64,000 nucleotides of DNA from JBMNMU01 sp050953505. GTDB lineage: Bacteria; Bacillota; Clostridia; Peptostreptococcales; Anaerovoracaceae. Position numbers and translations under genes: made by a program. Shown piece after piece: positions 15,512 through 24,848 of the stretch. The notes beneath the pieces were generated by a model. The model was not told the origin of the DNA, ran no database searches, and saw only the letters and a list, made by a program, of their open reading frames with translations. Where the stretch lies: assembly GCA_050953505.1 (NCBI GenBank), contig JBMNMU010000001.1, positions 1,736,001-1,800,000 on the forward strand, in the 5' to 3' direction. Position 1 is the first letter of the stretch. Each line of letters starts with the position of its first letter.

Positions 15512-16924
15512 TTACCGATAAATGCTATTATACGCACAAAATGGGATCAACCTATCATCCTCAGAAAGCACCTGCACCCTGCATCGTTTTAATCGATCTG
15601 CATCCAAGTTGCTACCATCCTGGAAAGCCATTCCTGATACAGTAAATAAACTCCTTTTCATCTCCTTGATAAATTCATCAAAGCTCATTATTGGCTCGGA
15701 GCATTCTGAGGCTGTGTGTTCATCACTATAATCAGGATCGTCTTCTTCAGGCAAATCCCATTTAACTAACACATAATCTCGATCCTTTTTAATGACATCC
15801 AGCGGTGTTTGCATGTCACAACAGCTTACACCAGATTTTTTTGTTTCATCACTAATCAGACTTGTAACACTACCATTCCGTTCTTTTCGATAGGTTCCGT
15901 AAAAGCAACATAAGGGGTGACCGGTAGTAATAGGGCAGAAATCATAGTAACGAAACTTACCTGCTGTTTGATTTTCAATTTCATGCATGATATCAAACAT
16001 GGTGACGCGATTTTCAAAATCTCCCCATTTCCCTTTTTCCACCACCGGCTTGTCGGGATGCCTACCAAAAAAACTAACGGGCTGAAAGTGAATTCCCTTT
16101 ACCACATCGATATTTGTCAACAGGAATTGCATCATTTCACCAATATTATTTAGATTCGTTTGTCTAACAATGGTTGGCACAAGAATAACTGGAAGGCCTG
16201 CTTTTTTACAATTAGAAATGGCTTTCTTTTTTATATCCAGAAGAGGCTCTCCTCTTAATTCTTCATAAATTTCATCCCGAGTTCCGTCAAACTGGAGATA
16301 AATAACCGTTGCACCAGCTGCCTTCAGCTTTTTAGTATAACCATCCTCAAGGGCTAACCTCCGCCCATTAGTATTGATCTGAATATATTCAAAGCCTTTT
16401 TCTCGACCCATTTGAATGATTTCCGGCAAGTCTTCCCGAACTGTCGGTTCGCCGCCAGACAATTGAATATTAAAAGGCCTTTCTTCTCCCAGTTCCAGCA
16501 ATAAGTCATATTTTCTTTCTATTTCTTCCATGCTTGGTTCATTTCCAGCTTCTTCTTCTGCTCGAGCAAAGCAGTAGGGACAATGCTGGTTGCATCGGTC
16601 CGTAATGTCAATTAAGACGCAACAGGCTGTTTGTAAATGGTTTTCACAAGTACCGCAATGAAGTGGGCACTGAGACCCAAGCCCATCATTGTTACTATCC
16701 GAGCCAGCACCGGTAGTCTGAGCCTTCTTAGGTGGTACATTAACAACGGGGTGTTCTATCCATTTTAAAAATTCTTGATCATCCTCTGCTACAAAGGATT
16801 GAAAATTCCCATGCTCCTGACATGTTTTTGTTAAATATACCTTTCCTTCATCAAGAACATACTGAGCCATCAGCGCTTTATGACATATCGGGCAAATACT
16901 TTGTGTTTCTTTTAAAAGCTTCAT
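15512..16924 (-). CDS. Radical SAM protein, TrsS-like (Tes/MJ0619-type architecture)
   Basis: The radical SAM cluster motif CNQHCPYC is at residues 111-118, followed by QLSGGEPTVREDLPE and INTNGRRLA. An N-terminal zinc-ribbon-like part has CPIC at 11-14 and CQEHG at 35, then CPLHCGTC (86-93) and CC (101-102). The C-terminus has further cysteines (CCFYG, SCCDM, FCAYN). This layout resembles the MJ0619/tetraether synthase group and the family I recall as TrsS, in which some members have selenocysteine; here the positions appear to be cysteine. It is translationally close to the genes on both sides. The reaction is unknown. Confidence 0.75.
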   Translation of the reverse strand: MKLLKETQSICPICHKALMAQYVLDEGKVYLTKTCQEHGNFQSFVAEDDQEFLKWIEHPVVNVPPKKAQTTGAGSDSNNDGLGSQCPLHCGTCENHLQTACCVLIDITDRCNQHCPYCFARAEEEAGNEPSMEEIERKYDLLLELGEERPFNIQLSGGEPTVREDLPEIIQMGREKGFEYIQINTNGRRLALEDGYTKKLKAAGATVIYLQFDGTRDEIYEELRGEPLLDIKKKAISNCKKAGLPVILVPTIVRQTNLNNIGEMMQFLLTNIDVVKGIHFQPVSFFGRHPDKPVVEKGKWGDFENRVTMFDIMHEIENQTAGKFRYYDFCPITTGHPLCCFYGTYRKERNGSVTSLISDETKKSGVSCCDMQTPLDVIKKDRDYVLVKWDLPEEDDPDYSDEHTASECSEPIMSFDEFIKEMKRSLFTVSGMAFQDGSNLDADRLKRCRVQVLSEDDRLIPFCAYNSIYR

Positions 16925-16932
16925 ATGGACTC

Positions 16933-17130
16933 CTACTTTTCTTCCAGCATGACTTCTACCTGGCTAATCCTGCCTTTTGCCAGATCCTCTGAGATAAACA
17001 CCTGACCGCATTTAGGACATCGAGGCACCTTGTGACGAAAGGATCTGTTTAGATAGGAGAATTCAACTTCTCTTTCCTCCATCTCAACCTGACATTTATC
17101 ACAAATCAATGTTTTCGACTTTTCTTCCAT
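16933..17130 (-). CDS. Small two-CxxC redox/zinc-ribbon protein (DVU_1557-like)
   Basis: This 65-residue protein has CDKC at 10-13 and CPKC at 38-41, so it can bind one metal ion, iron or zinc, in a rubredoxin-like fold. It starts inside the last 32 bases of the dicluster gene and stops 8 bases before the radical SAM gene, a sign of tight coupling. The spacing of the knuckles is that of a YgiT/MqsA-type ribbon, but no toxin partner is adjacent. A redox partner for the locus is my preferred reading. Confidence 0.7.
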   Translation of the reverse strand: MEEKSKTLICDKCQVEMEEREVEFSYLNRSFRHKVPRCPKCGQVFISEDLAKGRISQVEVMLEEK

Positions 17131-19393
17131 TCCAGACGCCCTCCAATTTAATTTTCATCCTATGAGTATAAGCATTAACAACCTCATACTCATCGCCATC
17201 TATACGGTATTCAACCCAATAGGTAATATAACCGATTACTCGATATCCTGTGTAGGTCCCTTTATCAGGATCATAAGTCCTTCTTTTTGAGTCTTCACAA
17301 TGCTGAATAACAGCGCATAGGTCTTCTTCAAGAATTCTCTGTGCATTTAAATTTTCACGAGTTTCTGAATTGATCTTTAGTTTAATATTACAATTATCTT
17401 CCAACTCTGTCACCCACTTTTCATTCCAAAGCTCCTCAAGAAGCATTTTTTTCAAATGAATACGATTTCTACGCCTTTGGCTAATGTCTGTGGATTTTAA
17501 ATTTTCTTCTTCAATGTCAAAGAGTAGATCCAAGATATGAATATTCTTTTTGCCTGTATCTAAAAAGATGTCATGACAATTAATACAATAGGTTAGGTAG
17601 GGAGAATCGCTTAACTCCGCCCTGGATGTAGTAACAAAGGAAGCATATTCCCTATTCGCCTCGGACACATGGCCTCCGTATCCGCAGCATCCGTGCTTAT
17701 CTCCTTTTGGGAGCTCTTCCACAGGCATTCCTGCTTTTTGCGCAAGGCTGCGAACAGCTTGCTGCATATCCGTTTTGTTTCTGGCAGAGCAAGGGTCAAA
17801 AATTGCGTGAGCCTGCTCCTGATTTTTAAGTTCTGGCTGATATCCCCATTGATCCAGGATTTCATACAAGGATATGGTTTTTATATCTGGTAAATGCTTT
17901 GCGAAATGTCGCTTACATGTTGGGCAAGCTAAAATCAGAGTGGGTTTTCCTAATTCCTCCCAATCCTTGACTAGCTTTTCTATTTCCATGTCATGCATTT
18001 CTTCATTACCAGCCCATTCTGCAGGCACCCCACAGCATCGAAGAATAAGACCTGTATCTGGTTTTTGTGACAAAAGCCACTTATAGGGCTCCAGAACATA
18101 TCCTGGATCAGCAGCCCCTAATTGGCATCCCGGGAAAAAGGCATAAGCGCATTGATCCTGTCCAGGTGCTGTCTTTGCTAGTGCTGCCAATTCGCTATTG
18201 GTAAATTCCATGTCCTTTATCCAGAATTGATGGTAAGCCCCTGGCATGGTACCAACCTTATGAAGGCTTCGTCTAGCTTCTAGGAGCATTCCGCCTATGT
18301 CAATATCCTCAGGGCAAACTTCTACACATAAGCCACATTGGGTGCAGGTATTCATCAAACGCTTTGCAGGGGTTTTCTTAAGAATAGAGGGGGATGTGGA
18401 AAAGGCTACCGTTCCCTTAACATCGTCTCGAATTCTCATAGGCCATTTTTTATGGTAAGCGCATACATCGCAATATTTCATGCAGGCATCACATTGACAT
18501 CTGATGCAGCGGCTTGCTTCTTTCTTTGCTTCTTCATCTGTAAACACGCCACTATCTGTAGGAACGACGGCTTCCGTTTTTATCAATTTATCAGGATCTG
18601 CTACAGCCCGGCAAGGTCCGGGTTCTACAGGATAATTCAATGTTCCAGTTTGCAGGAAAACCTCTATGGCATAGGCCATATTTAGCCCATCTGCCAATGC
18701 ACGAATAATATCTTTTCCTGTAAGCATCCCCCCTGCAAACACGGCGATGCCATCATAAAGGTTACAGCAATCCCCTTCTTGATTCAGGGCACCAAAATCT
18801 TGACCATCCTTACCGGTGGCCACATAAACGGCATCAAACCCTTCATCACGGATTTGCTCCAGGCTAGTAATTTCTGTGTTCAGGTGCAAATCATATTTCT
18901 CATGTTTAAATTGACGGTTAATATCTTCAAGAAAAACTTCTGGAGGCAACAATGCCCAAAGTTCTCCTCCGATCCGATCCGACTTTTCGTAGATGGTCAC
19001 AGGACATTTTTTCTGAGACAATCGTAATGCACAGGCAAGTCCGCTAATCCCAGCACCGATAATGGCTACCTTTTTCTTTTTAGCTGGAACGTTATAATCT
19101 GTAGGTTCTTTTTTCGTTGCCTTTGCGACACAGGTTTTTTCCAGCAAATTCAATTGAACTGACTGGTCCAAATCTTTTCTAACACAAACCTCTGCGCAGT
19201 ATTCAGGGCAAAGAGCTGCAACAATATCTGGAAATCCTACAGAATTCCGAAAGGTCTTATATGCTGCATTATATCGGTTTTTTACCATCTTTGATTGAAA
19301 GTCCAAAACATCTAATTGAAATGGACACGAAACAGAGCAAAATGGTCTCTCATTTTGCCTACATGTATCATACTGTTTGTAATATTTTTCCAT
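17099..19393 (-). CDS. FAD pyridine nucleotide-disulfide oxidoreductase fused to dicluster ferredoxin and CCG domains
   Basis: Three modules are visible in 764 residues. First is a glutamate-synthase-small-subunit-like N-terminus with Cys ligands (CPEYCAEVC at 62-70) and the dinucleotide loop IIGAGISGLA (111-120). Next come two ferredoxin-type cluster motifs (CIRCQCDACMKYC and CTQCGLCVEVC). Last is an HdrB-like part with CCGVPAEW and GCCGYGGH. About 130 C-terminal residues have no motif I know. Such proteins pass electrons from NAD(P)H to a partner enzyme. The neighbours suggest it serves the molybdenum hydroxylase or its maturation. AGGAG lies 7 bases before the ATG. It is an unusually elaborate fusion. 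Confidence 0.78.
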   Translation of the reverse strand: MEKYYKQYDTCRQNERPFCSVSCPFQLDVLDFQSKMVKNRYNAAYKTFRNSVGFPDIVAALCPEYCAEVCVRKDLDQSVQLNLLEKTCVAKATKKEPTDYNVPAKKKKVAIIGAGISGLACALRLSQKKCPVTIYEKSDRIGGELWALLPPEVFLEDINRQFKHEKYDLHLNTEITSLEQIRDEGFDAVYVATGKDGQDFGALNQEGDCCNLYDGIAVFAGGMLTGKDIIRALADGLNMAYAIEVFLQTGTLNYPVEPGPCRAVADPDKLIKTEAVVPTDSGVFTDEEAKKEASRCIRCQCDACMKYCDVCAYHKKWPMRIRDDVKGTVAFSTSPSILKKTPAKRLMNTCTQCGLCVEVCPEDIDIGGMLLEARRSLHKVGTMPGAYHQFWIKDMEFTNSELAALAKTAPGQDQCAYAFFPGCQLGAADPGYVLEPYKWLLSQKPDTGLILRCCGVPAEWAGNEEMHDMEIEKLVKDWEELGKPTLILACPTCKRHFAKHLPDIKTISLYEILDQWGYQPELKNQEQAHAIFDPCSARNKTDMQQAVRSLAQKAGMPVEELPKGDKHGCCGYGGHVSEANREYASFVTTSRAELSDSPYLTYCINCHDIFLDTGKKNIHILDLLFDIEEENLKSTDISQRRRNRIHLKKMLLEELWNEKWVTELEDNCNIKLKINSETRENLNAQRILEEDLCAVIQHCEDSKRRTYDPDKGTYTGYRVIGYITYWVEYRIDGDEYEVVNAYTHRMKIKLEGVWNGRKVENIDL

Positions 19394-19431
19394 GTGAAAT
19401 CTCCTAAATATTAGATTTCTAAACTAGTAAA

Positions 19432-19465
19432 GAACAGACCCCTATAATCATATAGCGGTCTGTTC
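19432..19465 (-). terminator. Hairpin between the molybdenum hydroxylase and the dicluster gene
   Basis: GAACAGACC (19432-19440) and GGTCTGTTC (19457-19465) form a perfect 9-bp stem, with further pairing in the loop, followed on the minus strand by TTTACT. It could end or weaken transcription from the hydroxylase gene into the rest of the locus. Confidence 0.7.
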
Positions 19466-19529
19466 ACTTTATTTTATAGTAGTTATGTTACTAATATCCT
19501 GCTACTAAAACAGTTTAGCTGTCTATATC

Positions 19530-22391
19530 TTATACAGGATTAGCTTTAATTTTTTCTATTTCTTCATACATATCGGAACCTAAGAAATATTTCTTTGGTG
19601 GTTCGATCTTTCCGCCTTTAGCTAGAATATCCAAACCAGCCTTAACCTTCTCAGGAGTTGCTGGCAATTCGTAGATTCTTACGCCACATGCATTGTTAAT
19701 TGCATTGAGAACAGCAACGTGAGCCGATGACTGGAACGCTTCTGAAGCTCCTGAAGAACCGAAAGGTCCCCTCTCATCGAAGCCATCCATATGAATCGCT
19801 TCAAATTTATCTGGAATATCCTTAATGTATGGAACACCAGCGCTCAAAATATTTGTATGCTTTTTAACATCCTCATAGTCTTCGCTTAGTGCAAATCCGA
19901 TGGAATGGGACATTCCGCCGAATGCCTGGCCGTCAACTGCCTGGATGTTTCCAACTCTTCCAACCCAGTCCACACTGGTCATTCCGATTACTGTAGTCTT
20001 TCCAGTAGCTACCTCAACTTCAACCTCTGCTAAGAAAAGAGCATAGGTGTAAGCATATGTCGGGCTTCCCACTCCAGTATTAGGATCTAGTAGTCTGAAT
20101 TCATCCCATTCAGCTTCTGCTACCCAGTTTCCTTCATATTTAGTTGGAATGCCTTCTGCTATCATTTCATCATAGGTACGGTAGGTGCCGTCTTCTTTGC
20201 GCATAGCATTGGCAAGGTTTTGTGCTGCCAAGATACTTGCTTTACCGTTTGCAAAGTGGGATCTTGAGCCTGCAGATTCACCAGTGTTAGGACAAAGCTT
20301 TGTATCTGCCTGTACCAATCTGATGTCTTCTGGTGTCACATCAGGGAAGTAAGGCTTAAGAGCTTCTAGTGTACAGATTAATGAACCTTGGTCTCCACCT
20401 TGACCCTGATCCTGCCAAGTATCATATTTAACAAATTTACCGTCGCCAACCAACTCGATTGCTACATCTGCTACGTCATCAGAACCTAGACCTACGTTGT
20501 ATCCGCCCCAAGCAAGTCCTACGCCGCGACGTACTTCTGGTGTGTCATTTGCTTTTGCATCAGCAACAGCCTTTTCATAAATAGGTCTCATTTTTTCCAT
20601 CATTTCTTCCATTGGATATTGAAGGAATTCAACGCTATTTATGTTTGTCTGACCTTCTCTTGCAATATTCTTCCATCTAAATTCAAATGGATCCATGCCC
20701 ATTTTTTCAGCTAACATGTCAATGAGAGATTCTCCACAAGTATAAGCCTGAGGAGCTCCGTATCCTCTGTAAGGTACGCCGTGTGCATGGTTAGTAACGG
20801 CAACTCTTGTCAAGCCTGCTACGTTTGGAACATAGTATGGGAAGAACATGAAACGTGCCATCTTGATGATCTTATCATCACCCATTGCTGGATCATAACC
20901 TTGGTCTAGACCAGTGTCGAATTCACCAGCAATGATCTTTCCATCTGCATCACAAGCCAGGCGACCATTCATAAAGGAAGGTGAACGCTTTCCGCTGAAG
21001 GCCATAAACTGTGCATAATCCATGGAAAGAGCAACAGGTGCCTGCATAACCTTACAAGCAATAGCTGCTAGAGCATAAGAACCAGCGTTCATTGCCCATC
21101 CGAAGGAACCTCCTGTTGGGTTTTCAACAACACGTACCTGCTCAGGTTCTAGGCCCACTGCTTGGGCAATATCATCTCTATCAAAGTAAGTGGTCATGGC
21201 TTTACACTGAACGGTAAGCAATCCGTCCTCATCGTAATATGCCTGAACGGTGTCTCCTTCAATGGACATATGTGGTTCTCTTGTGGAATAGAAGCTTCCT
21301 TCAACAGCGTAAGGAGCATCGTCGATGATTTCAGGAACCTTTTCGTCATCGCCTTTGAAGACAGGCTGATAGCCGTAAATGTTGTCCATGTTTTCATGAA
21401 TTCTCTTAGCATCAGGCATAACAGCATCTAGGTAGTTCATATACGCTGGAAGCTCTTCAATTTCTACCTTCACTTTATCTGCAGCATCCTTGGCGTGTTG
21501 CGCTGTATCAGCAACAACCATGGCTACTACAGCACCGTAGCTGAGAATCTTTTCGTCTGACAGCAATATGTGGACTTGATCCATGGCTGTAGTTCTTGGG
21601 GAGAACTGGTACATCATTAGATAGTTCACGCCACCGATTTCTTCAATATCTTTTGCTGTGATAACTTTAACTACGCCTGGCATCTTTTCTGCTTCGCTGT
21701 AATCAATATTAAGAATCTTCGCATGGTTTGATACCCTAGGCATAGCCAATGCTACATGAAGGGTTTCTGCTGGCATCTTAAGTGCAATATCATCACCATA
21801 GTCGCATACGCCGCAGGCCTTAGCCAGAGCATTTGGACGTACCAATGGTTTTCCGTAGAAGTTTCCAATATCCTTTTTCCAATCATAGGTTATATCTTCA
21901 AGAGTCTTTTCACCTCTCAGAATCGCTGCTGCTTCCATAACAGCATCTACGATCTGCTTGTACCCTGTACATCTGCAGACGTTTCTATGCTTTTGGAACC
22001 AGTCACGAACATCTTCTCTGGTTGGGTTTGCATTTTCTTGAAGTAGTTGATAAGCTGAAATAATGAATCCAGGCATGCAGAATCCGCACTGAACGGCTCC
22101 TAAATGAACCATTGCATATTGTAGAGGATGAGGATTCATAGGATTTCCTATTCCCTCAATGGTGATTACCTTGCTGTATTCCTCTATTGTCCTAATTTTT
22201 CTAGTACATGAGCGGACTACTTTCCCGTTAAGTATAACAGAGCAAGATCCACATACACCGGTTCCACATCCGACTTTTGTTCCTGTTAGACCTAGGCGAC
22301 GAATAACACTGGCAAGGGTGTCCCGCTCCGGGTCGCAGATGAACATCCGGTCTGCGCCGTTGATGTTTAGTATCATTTTTCTTAGTTTCAT
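19530..22391 (-). CDS. Molybdopterin-dependent aldehyde oxidoreductase / xanthine dehydrogenase-family hydroxylase
   Basis: The protein hydroxylates aldehydes or N-heterocycles at a Mo-pterin site. The start is ATG 22389-22391, with GGAGG 5 bases before it; the longer frame lacks a site. The plant-type [2Fe-2S] motif CGTGVCGSCSVIL and the second cluster motif (CGFCMPGFI, CRCTGYKQI) are in the first 170 residues. The two Mo-binding domains follow with no FAD domain, as in Desulfovibrio MOP-type enzymes. The C-terminal GASEAFQSSAHV contains the catalytic Glu. About 953 residues. It is the promoter-proximal gene of the locus. The substrate is unknown. Confidence 0.9.
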   Translation of the reverse strand: MKLRKMILNINGADRMFICDPERDTLASVIRRLGLTGTKVGCGTGVCGSCSVILNGKVVRSCTRKIRTIEEYSKVITIEGIGNPMNPHPLQYAMVHLGAVQCGFCMPGFIISAYQLLQENANPTREDVRDWFQKHRNVCRCTGYKQIVDAVMEAAAILRGEKTLEDITYDWKKDIGNFYGKPLVRPNALAKACGVCDYGDDIALKMPAETLHVALAMPRVSNHAKILNIDYSEAEKMPGVVKVITAKDIEEIGGVNYLMMYQFSPRTTAMDQVHILLSDEKILSYGAVVAMVVADTAQHAKDAADKVKVEIEELPAYMNYLDAVMPDAKRIHENMDNIYGYQPVFKGDDEKVPEIIDDAPYAVEGSFYSTREPHMSIEGDTVQAYYDEDGLLTVQCKAMTTYFDRDDIAQAVGLEPEQVRVVENPTGGSFGWAMNAGSYALAAIACKVMQAPVALSMDYAQFMAFSGKRSPSFMNGRLACDADGKIIAGEFDTGLDQGYDPAMGDDKIIKMARFMFFPYYVPNVAGLTRVAVTNHAHGVPYRGYGAPQAYTCGESLIDMLAEKMGMDPFEFRWKNIAREGQTNINSVEFLQYPMEEMMEKMRPIYEKAVADAKANDTPEVRRGVGLAWGGYNVGLGSDDVADVAIELVGDGKFVKYDTWQDQGQGGDQGSLICTLEALKPYFPDVTPEDIRLVQADTKLCPNTGESAGSRSHFANGKASILAAQNLANAMRKEDGTYRTYDEMIAEGIPTKYEGNWVAEAEWDEFRLLDPNTGVGSPTYAYTYALFLAEVEVEVATGKTTVIGMTSVDWVGRVGNIQAVDGQAFGGMSHSIGFALSEDYEDVKKHTNILSAGVPYIKDIPDKFEAIHMDGFDERGPFGSSGASEAFQSSAHVAVLNAINNACGVRIYELPATPEKVKAGLDILAKGGKIEPPKKYFLGSDMYEEIEKIKANPV

Positions 22392-22501
22392 GATAACCTC
22401 CATTAGCAATCAAGTTGGTAATTGATGATTAGTTTTTCTTCGGCCATTATGGCACATAGGATGCATTCTCGTAGAATTATTTAAAAATTCTGCTAGTGAA
22501 C

Positions 22502-22531
22502 ATTATATCATCATGTTGTTATATTAATCAA
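22502..22531 (-). promoter_or_regulatory. Sigma-A promoter of the molybdenum hydroxylase locus
   Basis: On the minus strand TTGATT (22526-22531) and TATAAT (22502-22507) are 18 bases apart, giving a leader of about 100 bases before the start codon. I saw no molybdenum-cofactor riboswitch in that leader. Confidence 0.7.
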
Positions 22532-22932
22532 CGACTTGTTATAAGATTCTGATTAAAAATTTAATTTTTATTTGCTAGCAATTTCAACTGCTAAACCGCC
22601 CTTAAGCTTATACATAAAGTTAGCTTTATATTATTTTAAAAGCATGAATATGTACCAATTTGCTTTATTTTAGTAATAATTTTGCGAAGTAATAAGAGCA
22701 GATTTTTGCCTTTATGCTAAAGTGGTCTATCCAAGGATGCTGTTCATCATAAGGTAGTGGCTATTGTTCTTAGATTTGGGGGTATAATTCAATTATTGGC
22801 TGTTAGGTTCTTAGGTAGTTAGGTGATTGTTTTGCTATTATTGGCTATTAGTTGCTTTTCGGATTATTGGATGTTAGTCTGTTTGTCAATTAAGCTATTA
22901 TGGGTTACTCCCTTTTTCAATCTCCTCATATT
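22532..22932. other. AT-rich spacer at the start of the accessory region
   Basis: No gene is supported. From about 22745 onward there are degenerate direct repeats built around ATTGGCTRTTAG (near 22793, 22840 and a variant near 22864), suggesting decayed tandem sequence next to the VNTR. Confidence 0.4.
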
Positions 22933-22995
22933 CTTTGGGTCCTTTGGGTCCTTTGGGGCCTTTGGGGCCTTTGGGGCCTTTGGGTCCTTTGGGCA
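22933..22995. repeat. 9-bp VNTR, seven units
   Basis: Seven consecutive 9-base units of CTTTGGGTC or CTTTGGGGC run from 22933 to 22995, the last one ending CA. The middle three units have four Gs, the outer ones three. A short plus frame through it would read Gly-Ser/Ala-Phe repeats but has no ribosome site or family. Confidence 0.85.
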
Positions 22996-23011
22996 TTATA
23001 CGGGATAATTG

Positions 23012-23191
23012 TTATGGCTGCTCCCAGAAGTGTACAAATCCCTTTACAATAATGAATCTTACAAGCTGGGGGCGACTACTAATATTCAATTTGGAATAAA
23101 TATTTGAAATATGCTTTTTAACTGTATTGGTTGTAATGCCTAAGTGCAAACCGATCTCCTTGTTACTTCTTGGTTTGCCTGTAGGGTTTCT
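23012..23191 (-). pseudogene. LuxR-type helix-turn-helix remnant
   Basis: Between two in-frame stops (23192-23194 and 23012-23014) the minus strand reads about 59 codons containing SNKEIGLHLGITTNTVKKHI then a segment ending LNISSRPQLVRF. This is the C-terminal DNA-binding domain of a LuxR/NarL regulator ending naturally with a short tail. No start codon or receiver/sensor domain is found upstream; the next 70 bases have no clear homology and then the tandem array begins. It is a truncated leftover of a regulator gene. Confidence 0.75.
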
Positions 23192-23263
23192 TTATGGTAA
23201 TTTTCGGATTTGGGGCAATTGGAGATCATCAGGAATGAATGACTTGTATTGATTATTGTGTTT

Positions 23264-23449
23264 GGAAAGTGTAGGAACCTTGCCCTCAGAGTTCCTACAC
23301 TTTCACATCTTTGGCCCTTTTTGTAGGAAATAACGCTGTTTGTTCCTACATTTTCATCTCAAAACCAGGAAAGTGTAGGAACCTTGCCCTCGGTATTCCT
23401 ACACTTTTGACACTTTTGCCTTTTTTTGTAGGAACTTTCGCCGTTGTTC
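23264..23449. repeat. 105-bp tandem array, left part (about 1.8 units) before the IS element
   Basis: The unit includes GTGTAGGAAC-loop-GTTCCTACAC and TGTAGGAA-loop-TTCCTACA, two hairpins. The unit landmark GTTCCTAC is at 23342 and the next one would be near 23446, where the IS begins. The same units continue on the far side at 24849. Confidence 0.9.
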
Positions 23450-24848
23450 GATTATGTCCGTATAATGGTGTAAATTGATAAAAGCAAAAAAAGGAGAACA
23501 TGCTTCTTCGTTCGGTTATAATGTAGTTACCACAAAAACATAAACCGGAGGTAAAGAAACATGTCTCAAGTTAATATTACCGTAAATTACGAAGAAGTGA
23601 TAGCCCTTTTATCAAAAGATAGGAATGAGGCTTTTGGATATCTGATGGAGAGGATACTTAATGAATTTCTTCTTGCAGAATCCGAAGAACAAATTGGTGC
23701 AGCCAAGCATGAACGCACGGCAGAGAGGAGCGATTATCGCAATGGTACGAGAGAAAGACCTCTTGTAACCAGAATTGGAACCATCACGCTGAGAGTACCA
23801 CGTCATAGAGATGTTCCCTTTGTAACCATGGTGTTTGACAACTACCAAAGAAGTGAGGCAGCCTTATTGACCACTATGATGGAAATGGTGATTCAAGGCG
23901 TCTCTACAAGAAAAGTAACAAAGGTCGTAGAGGAATTATGTGGCACCAGCTTCTCCAAATCCACTGTATCTGAGTTGTGCAAACGCATGGACGAAGGCAT
24001 AAAGGAATTTAAAAACCGGAAACTAACAATCCCCTATCCCTTTGTAATAACCGATGCCAAGTATTTTAAGGTGAGAGAGAACCACAGAATCGTATCGAAG
24101 GCCTTGATGGTTGCTATGGGCATTACAGAAGATGGGAGGAGAGAAATCATCGGATTTGATGCCTACGAGATAGAATCTGCGCAAACTTGGAAAGAGTTTC
24201 TAACCAGCCTAAAAGAGCGAGGGCTTACAAAGATGAACATGGTTACATCAGATGCGCACAGCGGCCTCATTGCAGCCCTGAAAGAAGTCTTTCCGCAGGT
24301 ACCTTGGCAAAGATGCCAATATCATTTTTTGAAGAACATACTGGACCAGACACCCAAGAAGGCGCAAGCAGGTTTACAGAGCGAGCTCCGTGAGATGTTC
24401 ACTGCAGAGACGATAGAGGACGCTAGAAGGCGTAGAGACGAGATCATAAAGGATTACGAGGATGTGGCAGAAAAAGCTATGGAAACCCTGGATGAAGGAT
24501 TTGAAGACGCAATGACGGTAATGCTGTTGCCGGAAAAAATGCGAATTCCCCTTCGAACTTCTAACTATGTGGAACGTGAAAACGGGGAACTGGGGCGTCG
24601 TTACAATGCAATTCGGATATTCCCTAACACGGCATCTTTAATTCGCTTAATGGGAGCCGTTTTGGTAGAAAGACACGACATACTCAGCAGTCGAAGGCCT
24701 TTATTCTCCAAACAGAAGTATGATAATGCAATAAAGGATATTACACCTCAGCTCATTGAAATTGCTAATGAACAAGTTAAGCTACTTAAAGCAGCTTAAC
24801 CTATTAAAAAATTGCCGAACGAATTTACACACAAAAAAGGACTTGACC
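23450..24848 (+). mobile_element. IS256-family insertion sequence (about 1.4 kb), intact
   Basis: The element interrupts the 105-bp array. Left end GATTATGTCC through GGTGTAAATT (23450-23475) matches the reverse complement of the right end, which begins GGTCAAGTCC and ends GTGTGTAAATT, so terminal inverted repeats of roughly 26 bases are present. Flanks GTTGTTC (23443-23449) and GTTTGTTC (24849-24856) are a probable 8-bp target duplication with one base lost. One intact transposase gene lies inside. Confidence 0.85.
23561..24799 (+). CDS. IS256-family (mutator-type) transposase
   Basis: The 412-residue DDE transposase has the family's conserved pieces: RNGTRERPLVTRIGTI near the N-terminus, first Asp in FVITDAKYFKV, second Asp in VTSDAHSGLIAAL, and the C-terminal SNYVERENGELGRR segment with the Glu, followed by FPN. 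The frame is complete, with GGAGG before the ATG. It is likely active or recently active, because both element ends and target repeats are recognisable. Confidence 0.95.
   Translation: MSQVNITVNYEEVIALLSKDRNEAFGYLMERILNEFLLAESEEQIGAAKHERTAERSDYRNGTRERPLVTRIGTITLRVPRHRDVPFVTMVFDNYQRSEAALLTTMMEMVIQGVSTRKVTKVVEELCGTSFSKSTVSELCKRMDEGIKEFKNRKLTIPYPFVITDAKYFKVRENHRIVSKALMVAMGITEDGRREIIGFDAYEIESAQTWKEFLTSLKERGLTKMNMVTSDAHSGLIAALKEVFPQVPWQRCQYHFLKNILDQTPKKAQAGLQSELREMFTAETIEDARRRRDEIIKDYEDVAEKAMETLDEGFEDAMTVMLLPEKMRIPLRTSNYVERENGELGRRYNAIRIFPNTASLIRLMGAVLVERHDILSSRRPLFSKQKYDNAIKDITPQLIEIANEQVKLLKAA

Noticed and set aside
16933..17130. MqsA/YgiT-type antitoxin
   Set aside because: The two-CxxC pattern fits, but no toxin gene is adjacent and it overlaps a redox gene instead.
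22392..22500. Molybdenum-cofactor riboswitch in the hydroxylase leader
   Set aside because: The leader is about 100 bases, AT-rich and lacks the conserved GC-rich stems of that class.
22823..23008. Plus-strand frame ending in Gly-Ser-Phe repeats
   Set aside because: It is produced by the 9-bp VNTR; no ribosome site or homologue type.
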